A stretch of DNA of 64,000 bases from Flavobacterium poyangense (GTDB lineage: Bacteria > Bacteroidota > Bacteroidia > Flavobacteriales > Flavobacteriaceae): assembly GCF_011751075.1 (NCBI RefSeq), contig NZ_JAALLN010000006.1:124001-188000 (forward strand), read 5' to 3'. Under the pieces are notes generated by a model. That model was given only the letters and a program-made list of their open reading frames with translations. It did not search any database and was not told the origin of the DNA. The translations under genes and the position numbers were made by a program. Shown here piece by piece: positions 49,944 through 57,251 of this stretch (position 1 is the first letter of the stretch; every line of letters starts with the position of its first letter).

Positions 49944-50424
49944 GCCACAGATTTCACAGATTAAAATGATTATTTCTTAGTTTAAAAAACAATTCGTAAA
50001 AATTCGTGCAATTTATGGCAAGTTTTTTTGTCTCCATTCTTGCTGATTCCTAATCCTTCAAACTGCTTAGTTTTTAGTCTAAATTCGATCGTTGAATGGT
50101 AACGTCAATAAATGAATAATCGGGTTCAGGTTATAAATCAGAAAAGAAATCCTTTAAATCAGTGCAATCTGTGGTAAGCTTTTTTATTTAGCCATAGATT
50201 TCACAGATTAAAATGATTATTTCTTAGTTTAAAAAACAATTCGTAAAAATTCGTGCAATTTATAGCAAGCTTTTTTGCCTCCATTTTTGCTAATTCCTAA
50301 TCCGTCAAACTGCTTTGTTTTTTGGTCTAAATTCGATTGTTGAATAGTAATGTTAATAGATGAATAATCGAGGTCAAGTTATAAATTAGAAAAGAAATCC
50401 TTTTAATCAGTGAAATCTGTGGCA
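49944..50424. repeat. Two tandem 234-base repeats with GCCACAGATT ends
   Basis: Units 49944-50177 and 50191-50424 (offset 247) are highly similar along their whole length. Each begins GCCACAGATTTCACAGATTA (second copy GCCATAGATT) and ends in AATCTGTGG, giving terminal inverted repeats, with AACAATTCGTAAAAATTCGT inside. They fill most of the 580-base gap (49889-50468) between the amylase and DUF6814-like genes. No reading frame is visible. Rearranged relatives lie at 59907-60125 and a solo end at 24302-24350. Confidence 0.9.
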
Positions 50425-50468
50425 AAATATAAAAAACAATCACCGCAGATTTCGCTAATTATCAGTTG

Positions 50469-50690
50469 TTATTTTTTGTTGTATTCTCCAATTACGGAAA
50501 AATAGCCAAAAGTACCCAGGCCTAAGACAATCAATGGCGTAAGGATAAAAAGGATAATAACGCCAAAAACTAAATCGTCTTGTTTGTCTGAAAGTAGTTT
50601 TGGTAAGCCAAATTCAAAGACGCAGAAATAAGCCGCCGCCGCCGCGAGGATAACCCATATAACGCCTAAAATTTGTTTAATCGCATTCAT
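50469..50690 (-). CDS. Small two-span membrane protein (DUF6814-like)
   Basis: The 73-residue product has two spans (about 7-29 and 42-66) with a short polar link (LPKLLSDKQDD) and a basic end (GEYNKK). It lies 11 bases downstream of the MFS transporter gene on the same strand, so it is co-transcribed and perhaps a transporter-associated subunit. I associate it with a small DUF6814-type family seen next to such transporters in Bacteroidota; this is from memory. No function is established. Confidence 0.7.
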   Translation of the reverse strand: MNAIKQILGVIWVILAAAAAYFCVFEFGLPKLLSDKQDDLVFGVIILFILTPLIVLGLGTFGYFSVIGEYNKK

Positions 50691-50701
50691 AATTTGTAGT
50701 T

Positions 50702-52195
50702 CTAAAGGTGAGTGGTTTGGTTTTTGGTATCAATATAAATCATTCCAATTACAAAGCATATCGAAGCAATAATAATAGGGTACCATAATCCGTCCAGATA
50801 AAAATCTTGTTTTCCGGCTTCTTTGGCGTGTGTTACGAAGTAGGTTGAAATGGCAGGTAGCAATCCTCCAAAAATTCCATTCCCTACATGATACGGCAGA
50901 GACATTGAAGTGTATCTGATTTTAGTTGGAAACATTTCTACTAAAAATGCGGCAATCGGCCCGTACACCATCGTAACAAATAACACCTGAATGAAAACGA
51001 GGAAGATTAAAGTCCATTTATCACTTGAGTTTATTGTAATTGAAATAGTTTTTTGTGTTTCTTTTTTTGAATTATATGTTTCTGTCTCAATGGCAGATGT
51101 ACCATCGGTGTAGTTTTTTGTGGTTGTAGTTACAATACTTCCGTCGTTTGTATTTTCGACTGCTTGTGTTGTTTTTGAGGTGATTTCAGTTTTGTGAGCC
51201 ACGTCAGTTGTGGTGTACATGCTTTTGTAGATAGGTCGGTAAAACAAAATGGCCAGTAGCATACCCGACATCATGATATATTTGCGCCCGGTTTTGTCAC
51301 TCAGCCATCCGAAGAAGATAAAAAAGGGAGTTCCGAGTAAGAGTGCAATTCCCAATAGGCTATCGACTTGCGAAGAATTAATGTTCATCACCGTTTTCAT
51401 AAAACTCATGGCGTAAAATTGCCCGGTGTACCAAACAACGCCCTGTCCCATTGTCGCGCCAAATAAGGCCAGTAATACAAATTTTAAGTTATATCGGTTT
51501 CCAAAGCTTTCTCTAAGTGGGTTTTTGCTCGTGGTTCCTTCTTTCTTTGCTTTTGCGAAAACCGGAGATTCATCCATGTTTTTTCTAATCAAGTACGAAA
51601 CACCCACCATAACGATAGAAATCCAAAAGGGTACACGCCATCCCCAGGAGTCAAAAGCCTCTGCCGAAAGTGTATTTTTGGTTATTAGAATTACCATTAA
51701 AGAGATAAATAAGCCTACAGTAGCAGTGGTTTGAATCCACGAAGTCCAATAGCCTTTCTGTCCTTCGGGCGCATGTTCTGCAACATAGGTAGCAGCTCCT
51801 CCATATTCACCACCAAGAGCTAGACCTTGTAATAAACGCAGGATTAAAACCAATACAGGAGCTAAAAAACCGATTGTTTCATAACTCGGAATACAGCCAA
51901 TTAAAAAGGTAGAACCACCCATTAATAATAAAGTAGCCATAAAAGTATATTTACGACCAATGATATCACCAAGTCTTCCAAAAAATAAAGCACCAAACGG
52001 ACGCACCACAAATCCGGCCGCAAAGGTGGCCAATGTAGATAAAAAAGCAGCAGTAGGATTATCACCCGGAAAGAATTTGGTTGATAACACAACAGCTAAA
52101 CTTCCAAAAATATAGAAATCGTACCACTCTATCATGGTTCCCATGGAAGAGGCCGAAATTACTTTCCAAATTCCTTTTGTAGAAGTCTTGCTCAT
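50702..52195 (-). CDS. MHS-type MFS transporter (metabolite:proton symporter) with a long periplasmic loop
   Basis: The 497-residue product has the metabolite:H+ symporter pattern: GTMIEWYDFYIFGSLAVVLS near 18-37, RPFGALFFGRLGDIIGRKYT near 66-85 and RLLQGLALGGEYGGAATYVAEHAPE near 120-145. Relatives carry proline, betaine, ketoglutarate or similar acids; this substrate is unknown. Between the predicted ninth and tenth spans (about residues 325-392) is a hydrophilic insert rich in Thr, Ser, Asn and Lys, which would face the periplasm. The small membrane protein gene at 50469 follows directly. Confidence 0.87.
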   Translation of the reverse strand: MSKTSTKGIWKVISASSMGTMIEWYDFYIFGSLAVVLSTKFFPGDNPTAAFLSTLATFAAGFVVRPFGALFFGRLGDIIGRKYTFMATLLLMGGSTFLIGCIPSYETIGFLAPVLVLILRLLQGLALGGEYGGAATYVAEHAPEGQKGYWTSWIQTTATVGLFISLMVILITKNTLSAEAFDSWGWRVPFWISIVMVGVSYLIRKNMDESPVFAKAKKEGTTSKNPLRESFGNRYNLKFVLLALFGATMGQGVVWYTGQFYAMSFMKTVMNINSSQVDSLLGIALLLGTPFFIFFGWLSDKTGRKYIMMSGMLLAILFYRPIYKSMYTTTDVAHKTEITSKTTQAVENTNDGSIVTTTTKNYTDGTSAIETETYNSKKETQKTISITINSSDKWTLIFLVFIQVLFVTMVYGPIAAFLVEMFPTKIRYTSMSLPYHVGNGIFGGLLPAISTYFVTHAKEAGKQDFYLDGLWYPIIIASICFVIGMIYIDTKNQTTHL

Positions 52196-52598
52196 TAATT
52201 AAAAATCCGATTCAGATGGCAAATAAAGTATTATTTATTTTTTTTACGAATATAAAGGATAATTTTTTATTTATTCATTACTTTTTTTACGAAATATGAA
52301 TTTATAGTATTGACAATGGTTTTTGTGGATTTGCTGTAAGGAAAGTACTTTAGGTATGAGGGAATCTGCAATATTTTTTTTGTGCTGATCCTTTTTTTTA
52401 ACCCCGTTTTGGTGTTTAAAACAATTACAAGAGTAGCGTATAAAAGATTAAACTAGGGAGTTTCTATGTTAATCAATCGTAAAGAGGAGTTAATTTTTGT
52501 GGGGTAGAAATAAAACATAAACCCGACAGGTTTTAGAAACCTGTCGGGTTTGGTTAATAGATAAAAAACAAAAAACCCGAATATTTCTATTCGGGTTT
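52196..52598. other. Gene-free region upstream of the MFS operon and downstream of tRNA-Phe 1
   Basis: This region of about 400 bases is very AT-rich. It must hold the MFS promoter, for which I see no clear TTTG/TAnnTTTG pair. Its right part carries the hairpin at 52519-52551 and the tRNA terminator at 52572-52599. An apparent minus-strand frame here runs into the tRNA and is not a gene. Confidence 0.5.
52519..52551. repeat. Perfect 15-base inverted repeat (copy 1 of 2)
   Basis: AAACCCGACAGGTTT and AAACCTGTCGGGTTT flank a TAG loop, giving a perfect stem. An identical structure lies at 52861-52893. It sits beyond the tRNA terminator in each copy of the duplication. Confidence 0.9.
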
Positions 52599-52599
52599 T
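52572..52599 (-). terminator. Terminator of tRNA-Phe copy 1
   Basis: AAAACCCGAATA and TATTCGGGTTTT pair around a TTTC loop, immediately beyond the encoded CCA end; on the minus strand the stem is followed by a T-rich run. An identical hairpin lies at 52913-52940. Confidence 0.85.
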
Positions 52600-52674
52600 G
52601 GTGGTGCCTCCAGGGATCGAACCAGGGACACATGGATTTTCAGTCCATTGCTCTACCATCTGAGCTAAGGCACC
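52599..52674 (-). tRNA. tRNA-Phe (anticodon GAA), copy 1
   Basis: Read on the minus strand, the 76 bases form a full cloverleaf: acceptor GGTGCCT/AGGCACC, D-arm GCTCAGATGGTAGAGC, anticodon arm ATGGACTGAAAATCCAT with GAA, and T-arm CCTGGTTCGATCCCTGG. CCA is encoded at 52601-52599. It is identical to the copy at 52940-53015. Confidence 0.97.
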
Positions 52675-52691
52675 ATTGCTGATTGCGGGTG

Positions 52692-52723
52692 CAAAGATAG
52701 AAGGTTTTTTGGTTTATCCAAAA
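52692..52723 (-). promoter_or_regulatory. Promoter of tRNA-Phe copy 1
   Basis: On the minus strand, TTTTGG (52723-52718) and TATCTTTG (52699-52692) are separated by 18 bases, a strong match to the Bacteroidota -33/-7 consensus, about 18 bases before the tRNA 5' end. Confidence 0.8.
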
Positions 52724-52860
52724 CATTTTGCAATTGATTTTTGTGTTGTTTTTGATTTTTAATTTAAAGCTCTAAAATCCAATGCTAAAGCCCGATGATA
52801 AATTTTTAAATTATTTGAAATTTGGAATTAAATAATCTATTTAGTCCTTAAATTTTACGT

Positions 52861-52893
52861 AAACCCGACAGGTTTTAGAAACCTGTCGGGTTT
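52861..52893. repeat. Perfect 15-base inverted repeat (copy 2 of 2)
   Basis: This is the same AAACCCGACAGGTTT-TAG-AAACCTGTCGGGTTT hairpin as at 52519-52551, forming the far end of the second copy of the tRNA duplication. Confidence 0.9.
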
Positions 52894-52912
52894 GGTTAAT
52901 AAATAAAAACAA

Positions 52913-52940
52913 AAAACCCGAATATTTCTATTCGGGTTTT
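52913..52940 (-). terminator. Terminator of tRNA-Phe copy 2
   Basis: This is the same AAAACCCGAATA/TATTCGGGTTTT hairpin as for copy 1, directly after the encoded CCA. Confidence 0.85.
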
Positions 52941-53015
52941 GGTGGTGCCTCCAGGGATCGAACCAGGGACACATGGATTTTCAGTCCATTGCTCTACCAT
53001 CTGAGCTAAGGCACC
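52940..53015 (-). tRNA. tRNA-Phe (anticodon GAA), copy 2
   Basis: All 76 bases are identical to the tRNA-Phe at 52599-52674, with the same encoded CCA. It has its own promoter and terminator, so each copy is an independent transcription unit. Confidence 0.97.
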
Positions 53016-53032
53016 ATTGCTGATTGCGGGTG

Positions 53033-53064
53033 CAAAGATATAATCATTTTCGGTTTATGCAAAA
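53033..53064 (-). promoter_or_regulatory. Promoter of tRNA-Phe copy 2
   Basis: On the minus strand, TTTTGC (53064-53059) and TATCTTTG (53040-53033) are 18 bases apart. The -7 box is within the duplicated block; the -33 side is similar though outside the near-identical part. Confidence 0.8.
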
Positions 53065-53088
53065 CATTTTTTTAAAAAAATCAATTCG

Positions 53089-53096
53089 TATCTTCG
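53089..53096 (+). promoter_or_regulatory. Likely -7 element for the coaX operon
   Basis: TATCTTCG is one base from TAnnTTTG and lies 19 bases before the coaX ATG at 53116. It is close to the divergent tRNA promoter, so the two units share a short control region. Confidence 0.45.
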
Positions 53097-53115
53097 CATT
53101 GGTAAAAAAATAAAT

Positions 53116-53850
53116 ATGGTTTTAGCAGTTGATGTTGGTAACACTCGAATTAAAGCGGCTGTCTTTGAGGGAGGTAGTGTTCTGGAGAGTTTCGTTTTTG
53201 AGAAAGGGGAATTCGAAAATAAAATTAAAAATATTTTAAAAAAATTTCAAAATTGTACCGATCTGGTCGTTGCATCGGTGGGAAATATCGAAAAACAAGC
53301 CTTTTTAACTTTCGAAAAACAGCTTACGATTCATTTTTTGACACATGAAGATGTTTTTCCTTTTATAAATAAGTATGCGACTCCAAAAACTTTAGGCATA
53401 GACCGCATGGTTTTGGCTGCCGGAGCCACTTTGCAATTTCCAAAACAAAACAGACTGGTGATCGATGCGGGAACATGTATTACCTATGATTTTATCGACG
53501 AAAAGGACCACTATTTGGGTGGCGCAATCTCTCCGGGGCTCAGATTGCGTTATGAAGCCTTGCATAACTTTACGGCCAGACTGCCTTTGCTGACTTTAGA
53601 GGCGCCGGAGCACTATATAGGAGATTCAACAAAAGAGGCCATTCACTCAGGGGTTGTTAATGGTTTCGTCTATGAGATTGATGGTTTTATCGATGAATAT
53701 AAGGCAAATTTTTCAAATTTTATAATAATTTTAACGGGTGGTGATGCAGATTTTTTGGCTAAACGATTAAAAAATACCATATTTGCCAATTCAAATTTCC
53801 TTTTAGAAAGTTTGAACCAAACATTTCAATATAAAATCGACAATGATTAA
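53116..53850 (+). CDS. coaX: Type III pantothenate kinase
   Basis: The enzyme phosphorylates pantothenate in the first step of coenzyme A synthesis. The 244-residue product of the ASKHA fold has MVLAVDVGNTRIKAAVF (phosphate loop, Asp6). TPKTLGIDRMVLAAGA follows in the middle, then LVIDAGTCITYDFID and GGAISPGLRLRYEAL near 135-150, all typical of CoaX. The length is normal. Its end overlaps the next gene by 8 bases, so the genes to about 57.1 kb are probably an operon. Confidence 0.95.
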   Translation: MVLAVDVGNTRIKAAVFEGGSVLESFVFEKGEFENKIKNILKKFQNCTDLVVASVGNIEKQAFLTFEKQLTIHFLTHEDVFPFINKYATPKTLGIDRMVLAAGATLQFPKQNRLVIDAGTCITYDFIDEKDHYLGGAISPGLRLRYEALHNFTARLPLLTLEAPEHYIGDSTKEAIHSGVVNGFVYEIDGFIDEYKANFSNFIIILTGGDADFLAKRLKNTIFANSNFLLESLNQTFQYKIDND

Positions 53851-55075
53851 AAAAATTATAATAAGTACTTGTTTACTTATATCGTTCGTTTCATTTGCAC
53901 AGCAAGGGACTTCATCGCCTTATTCTTTCTACGGAATTGGTGATACAAGATTCAAAGGAACTCTTGAATACAGATCTATGGCGGGAGTTGCAGTAGAGCA
54001 GGATTCGATACATTTGAATATTGAGAATCCGGCAAGTTATGCCAGTTTGGGGCAGACTACTTTTTCTGTTGGAGGTACTTTTGGAACAACTAATATTAAA
54101 ACAGATAAAGAGACTTCAAAAGCGCAAAGATCAACTTTTGATTATTTGGCTGTAGGGATTCCGATGGGTAAATTTGGTGCTGCGTTTGGTTTGGTACCTT
54201 TAACTTCTGTTGGATATAGAATTTCAAATGACAATACAGCTGATCCGAACGGAATAAGCAGTCAGTTAGAAGGAAAAGGCGGAGTTAACAAAGTGTTTTT
54301 CGGATTGGGTTATAAAATCACACCTAAGTGGAACATCGGAGCTGATGTACAATACAACTTTGGTAAAATCACGACCACAAGTGTTGAACTTGTGACAGGT
54401 GTTCAAAATGCAACCAGAGAAACAAATACTTCGGAGCTATCAGGAGTAAACTTTAATATTGGTACCATGTATCAGACTAAGGTTGATAAAAAATTAAGTT
54501 TGTTTACTAGTTTGAATTATACTTTTTCAGGTAAATTAAATTCAGACAATACCAGAGTTACTGAGGTTGACGGAGATCCTACATCGTATACGTATCCTGA
54601 AAATTCTGTTAAATTAAAACTTCCTGGTAAATTTACATTTGGTGCCGGTATCGGAGAAGCAAGAAAATGGTTAGTAGGTACTACCTTGGCTTTTCAGGGA
54701 GATGCGGGATCACTTGCTAATTATTACAATACAGCTGATAATGTACGTTACGAAAAATATTCAAAATATGCAGTTGGGGGGTATTATGTTCCTAATTATG
54801 GTTCTTTTACAAATTATTTCAGCAGAATTACTTACAGAGCAGGTCTTAAATACGAAAAATTGGGGCTGATTGTAAATAATCAATCTATTAATGATGTTGG
54901 TATGACTTTGGGTGCCGGTTTTCCGATTACAGGGACTTTTTCAAATGTAAATGTGGGAATTGAATTTGGTAAAAAAGGAACTACCTCTGCCGGTTTGGTT
55001 CAGGAGAACTATATGAACTTTAGCGTGAGTTTCTCTTTTAACGACAGATGGTTCGTGAAAAGCAGATTCAACTAA
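53843..55075 (+). CDS. Predicted outer-membrane beta-barrel protein
   Basis: The 410-residue product has a signal peptide (IISTCLLISFVSFAQ) and alternating hydrophobic strands throughout. SSPYSFYGIGDTRFKGTLEY at the start and the final MNFSVSFSFNDRWFVKSRFN complete a barrel-like pattern somewhat like FadL/OmpP1 proteins. This type is conserved between coaX and lptC in Flavobacteriia. The cargo is unknown. Its start lies within coaX (8-base overlap), and the lptC gene follows 50 bases later. Confidence 0.75.
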   Translation: MIKKIIISTCLLISFVSFAQQGTSSPYSFYGIGDTRFKGTLEYRSMAGVAVEQDSIHLNIENPASYASLGQTTFSVGGTFGTTNIKTDKETSKAQRSTFDYLAVGIPMGKFGAAFGLVPLTSVGYRISNDNTADPNGISSQLEGKGGVNKVFFGLGYKITPKWNIGADVQYNFGKITTTSVELVTGVQNATRETNTSELSGVNFNIGTMYQTKVDKKLSLFTSLNYTFSGKLNSDNTRVTEVDGDPTSYTYPENSVKLKLPGKFTFGAGIGEARKWLVGTTLAFQGDAGSLANYYNTADNVRYEKYSKYAVGGYYVPNYGSFTNYFSRITYRAGLKYEKLGLIVNNQSINDVGMTLGAGFPITGTFSNVNVGIEFGKKGTTSAGLVQENYMNFSVSFSFNDRWFVKSRFN

Positions 55076-55125
55076 ACATAACTTTATGTTTTTTTAAGCT
55101 CATTACAATTTACTACATTTGGCAA

Positions 55126-55677
55126 ATGAATTTACCAAAGAAATATATACTAATAATTGTCACAGTTCTTACTGTGACAATGTTTTTTGGATGCGAAAGT
55201 AATTTTAAAGAAGTTCAGAGAAGTAACTTCTCAGAGTTTGTTCCCGGGAGTGATGCAGATACCGTTAATATAAAGTATACAGATTCAGGGCGCATAACCG
55301 GAGTTTTGATTAGCTCTAAAATGCTGGATTATTCTAATCTCGATTTTCCGTTTACAGAGTTTCCAAAAGGACTTGATGTTACTTTGTATGATAAAAAACA
55401 AAAACGTACTTTTATAAGATCAAATTATGCTATTTCGTACAAGCCAACCGGAATTATTGACTTGCAGGGAAAAGTGAAGATTACATCAGAAACCGGGCAG
55501 ATGCTTGAAACAGAGCAACTGTATTTTGACCAGAAGAACGAATGGTTTTATACCGAAAGAAAATTTAAGCTCACAGATGCAAAAGGAGTTTCTTACGGAC
55601 AGGGAATTGATTTTAGCAAAGATTTTAAAGTGATAAATTCACAACGAATAACCGGCGAACTGGAAGCCGAAGAATAA
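55126..55677 (+). CDS. lptC: LptC-like lipopolysaccharide export protein
   Basis: LptC links the inner-membrane LptBFG exporter to the periplasmic LptA bridge. With the ATG at 55126 the product has 183 residues. It has a hydrophobic N-terminus ending in VTMFFGCESNFKEV (a lipobox-like Cys) and then a beta-jelly-roll of the LptA/LptC kind (about 50-170: GVLISSKMLDYSNLDFPFTE, AISYKPTGIIDLQGKVKITS). A longer frame from 55048 would overlap the upstream gene and lacks family support. TACATTTG at 55114-55121 resembles a -7 box directly before the start. Confidence 0.82.
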   Translation: MNLPKKYILIIVTVLTVTMFFGCESNFKEVQRSNFSEFVPGSDADTVNIKYTDSGRITGVLISSKMLDYSNLDFPFTEFPKGLDVTLYDKKQKRTFIRSNYAISYKPTGIIDLQGKVKITSETGQMLETEQLYFDQKNEWFYTERKFKLTDAKGVSYGQGIDFSKDFKVINSQRITGELEAEE

Positions 55678-55687
55678 AATATACATT

Positions 55688-55882
55688 ATGAGTTATTTAA
55701 AATATACATCTTACGTTTACATATTATTTGCAGTTTTCTTTATTTATGATGGAGTTGTAAAGCTAAATGAAGGAAAAGAGAATGCTACTATGAGCTTCAT
55801 AATTGCCGGTTTAGCCGTTTTTATGTTTTTCTTCAGAAGAAAATTTGGAAGAAAATTTAGCGATCGTGACAAAGAACAATAG
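55688..55882 (+). CDS. Small membrane protein of unknown function
   Basis: The 64-residue product has two hydrophobic segments (about 7-22 and 36-51) and a strongly basic C-terminal tail (FRRKFGRKFSDRDKEQ). It sits 10 bases after lptC and 2 bases before the CNNM/CBS gene, so it is translated as part of the operon. I recognise no family. Confidence 0.65.
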   Translation: MSYLKYTSYVYILFAVFFIYDGVVKLNEGKENATMSFIIAGLAVFMFFFRRKFGRKFSDRDKEQ

Positions 55883-55884
55883 AA

Positions 55885-57144
55885 ATGGAGATCGGTATTA
55901 TAATACTATGTTTAATACTATCAGCCTTTTTTTCAGGAATGGAAATTGCTTTTATTTCCTCGAATAAAATTTATCTTGAAATAGAAAAAAAACAAGATAA
56001 TTTTCTCTCTCAAATTCTTACCAAACTTACCGGGAATCCCTCTAAATTTATTGCTGCAATGCTCATTGGTAACAATGTTGCGCTCGTAGTTTACGGGTTT
56101 TTCATGGGGGATCTGATTCTGAATCAGATAATCGGATTAGGTTATCACTTCTCTGAGGTCGCCAGTTTGTTGATTCAGATCGTGATTTCTACTTTTATAA
56201 TTTTGATTACTGCGGAGTTTCTTCCGAAGGTTTTTTTTCAGATTTATGCCAACTCCCTGATTAAGTTTTTTGCCATTCCGGCTTATCTTTTTTATAGGTT
56301 ATTTTACTACATATCTACTTTTTTTATCTGGATTTCAGATTTTATTTTAAAGAAATTCTTTAAAACAGAAGGCGATCAGGTGCAGTTGTATTTTAGTAAA
56401 GTAGAACTTGGTAACTATATTAACGAACAAATGAGTTCTGTTGAAGATAGTGAAGAAGTAGATTCGGAAATCCAGATTTTTCAAAATGCTTTAGAGTTTT
56501 CGGGCGTGAAAGCACGCGATATTATGACACCGCGTACCGAAATTGTTGCGGTCGATTTATTTGACAGTGTTGAAGAGCTTAAGGAAGTATTTATAGAAAC
56601 CGGATATTCTAAAATTGTAGTGAATCAAAACTCGTTGGACGATATTGTGGGTTATGTGCACTCTTTTGATTTGTTTAAAAAGCCTAAAACAATCAAATCT
56701 GTTTTGATGACCGTGGAGTTTGTTCCCGAAACTATTTCGATAAAAGATGCGTTAAATCTTTTAATCAAGAAGAGGAGAAATGTCGCTGTTGTTTTAGATG
56801 AGCATGGAGGGACAGCGGGGATCATTACCATAGAAGATATTGTAGAGGAGCTTTTTGGCGAGATTGAAGACGAACATGACCTGGACGAAGAATTGATAGA
56901 GCTGACACTGGGGGAAGGAAAGTATTTATTTTCGACCCGTTTAGATGTGGAGTATTTGAATGAGACCTATAAATTAGGCATTCCTGAGGAGGATTCCTAT
57001 GGTACTTTGGGAGGTTTTATTGTGAATTCAACAAAAGAAATTCCCCAAAAAGGAGAAGAAATAGTCATAGATAACTATCATTTTGTGATAGAAGAAGCGA
57101 CAAACAAGAAAATTGAATTGGTAAAAATGACTATAAAAGAGTGA
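55885..57144 (+). CDS. CNNM/CBS-domain (hemolysin-like, CorC) membrane protein
   Basis: The 419-residue protein has an N-terminal CNNM/DUF21 membrane domain (about 1-180, with GMEIAFISSNKIYLE and KFIAAMLIGNNVALVVYGFF). Two CBS domains follow at about 205-325 (ARDIMTPRTEIVAVDLFDSV and RRNVAVVLDEHGGTAGIITIEDI), then a CorC/HlyC domain at about 335-415 (YGTLGGFIVN). Relatives act in magnesium or cobalt efflux; in Flavobacteriia the related GldE is tied to gliding, which cannot be decided here. It ends the likely coaX operon. Confidence 0.88.
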   Translation: MEIGIIILCLILSAFFSGMEIAFISSNKIYLEIEKKQDNFLSQILTKLTGNPSKFIAAMLIGNNVALVVYGFFMGDLILNQIIGLGYHFSEVASLLIQIVISTFIILITAEFLPKVFFQIYANSLIKFFAIPAYLFYRLFYYISTFFIWISDFILKKFFKTEGDQVQLYFSKVELGNYINEQMSSVEDSEEVDSEIQIFQNALEFSGVKARDIMTPRTEIVAVDLFDSVEELKEVFIETGYSKIVVNQNSLDDIVGYVHSFDLFKKPKTIKSVLMTVEFVPETISIKDALNLLIKKRRNVAVVLDEHGGTAGIITIEDIVEELFGEIEDEHDLDEELIELTLGEGKYLFSTRLDVEYLNETYKLGIPEEDSYGTLGGFIVNSTKEIPQKGEEIVIDNYHFVIEEATNKKIELVKMTIKE

Positions 57145-57213
57145 AATTTTTAGTAATTGAAAAAAAATGTGTAAAATAAAACCCTAGTTGTATTGTTATT
57201 AACTAGATAATTG

Positions 57214-57221
57214 TATTTTCG
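57214..57221 (+). promoter_or_regulatory. Likely -7 element for the PpiD-like gene
   Basis: TATTTTCG is one base from TAnnTTTG, with a TTG 18 bases upstream, and lies 30 bases before the ATG at 57252. Confidence 0.4.
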
Positions 57222-57251
57222 CAAACTGAATATAAAATTAACGATATAAAA

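Noticed and set aside
49944-50424. Possible CRISPR array or insertion sequence
   Set aside because: Two long units with no unique spacers and no transposase frame inside; a non-autonomous repeat fits better.
52453-52659. Minus-strand frame of 68 codons across the first tRNA-Phe
   Set aside because: It begins inside the tRNA and runs through its terminator and the distal hairpin, so it is not a protein gene.
55048-55125. Longer N-terminus for LptC
   Set aside because: It overlaps the upstream gene, puts extra residues ahead of the signal sequence, and has no family support.
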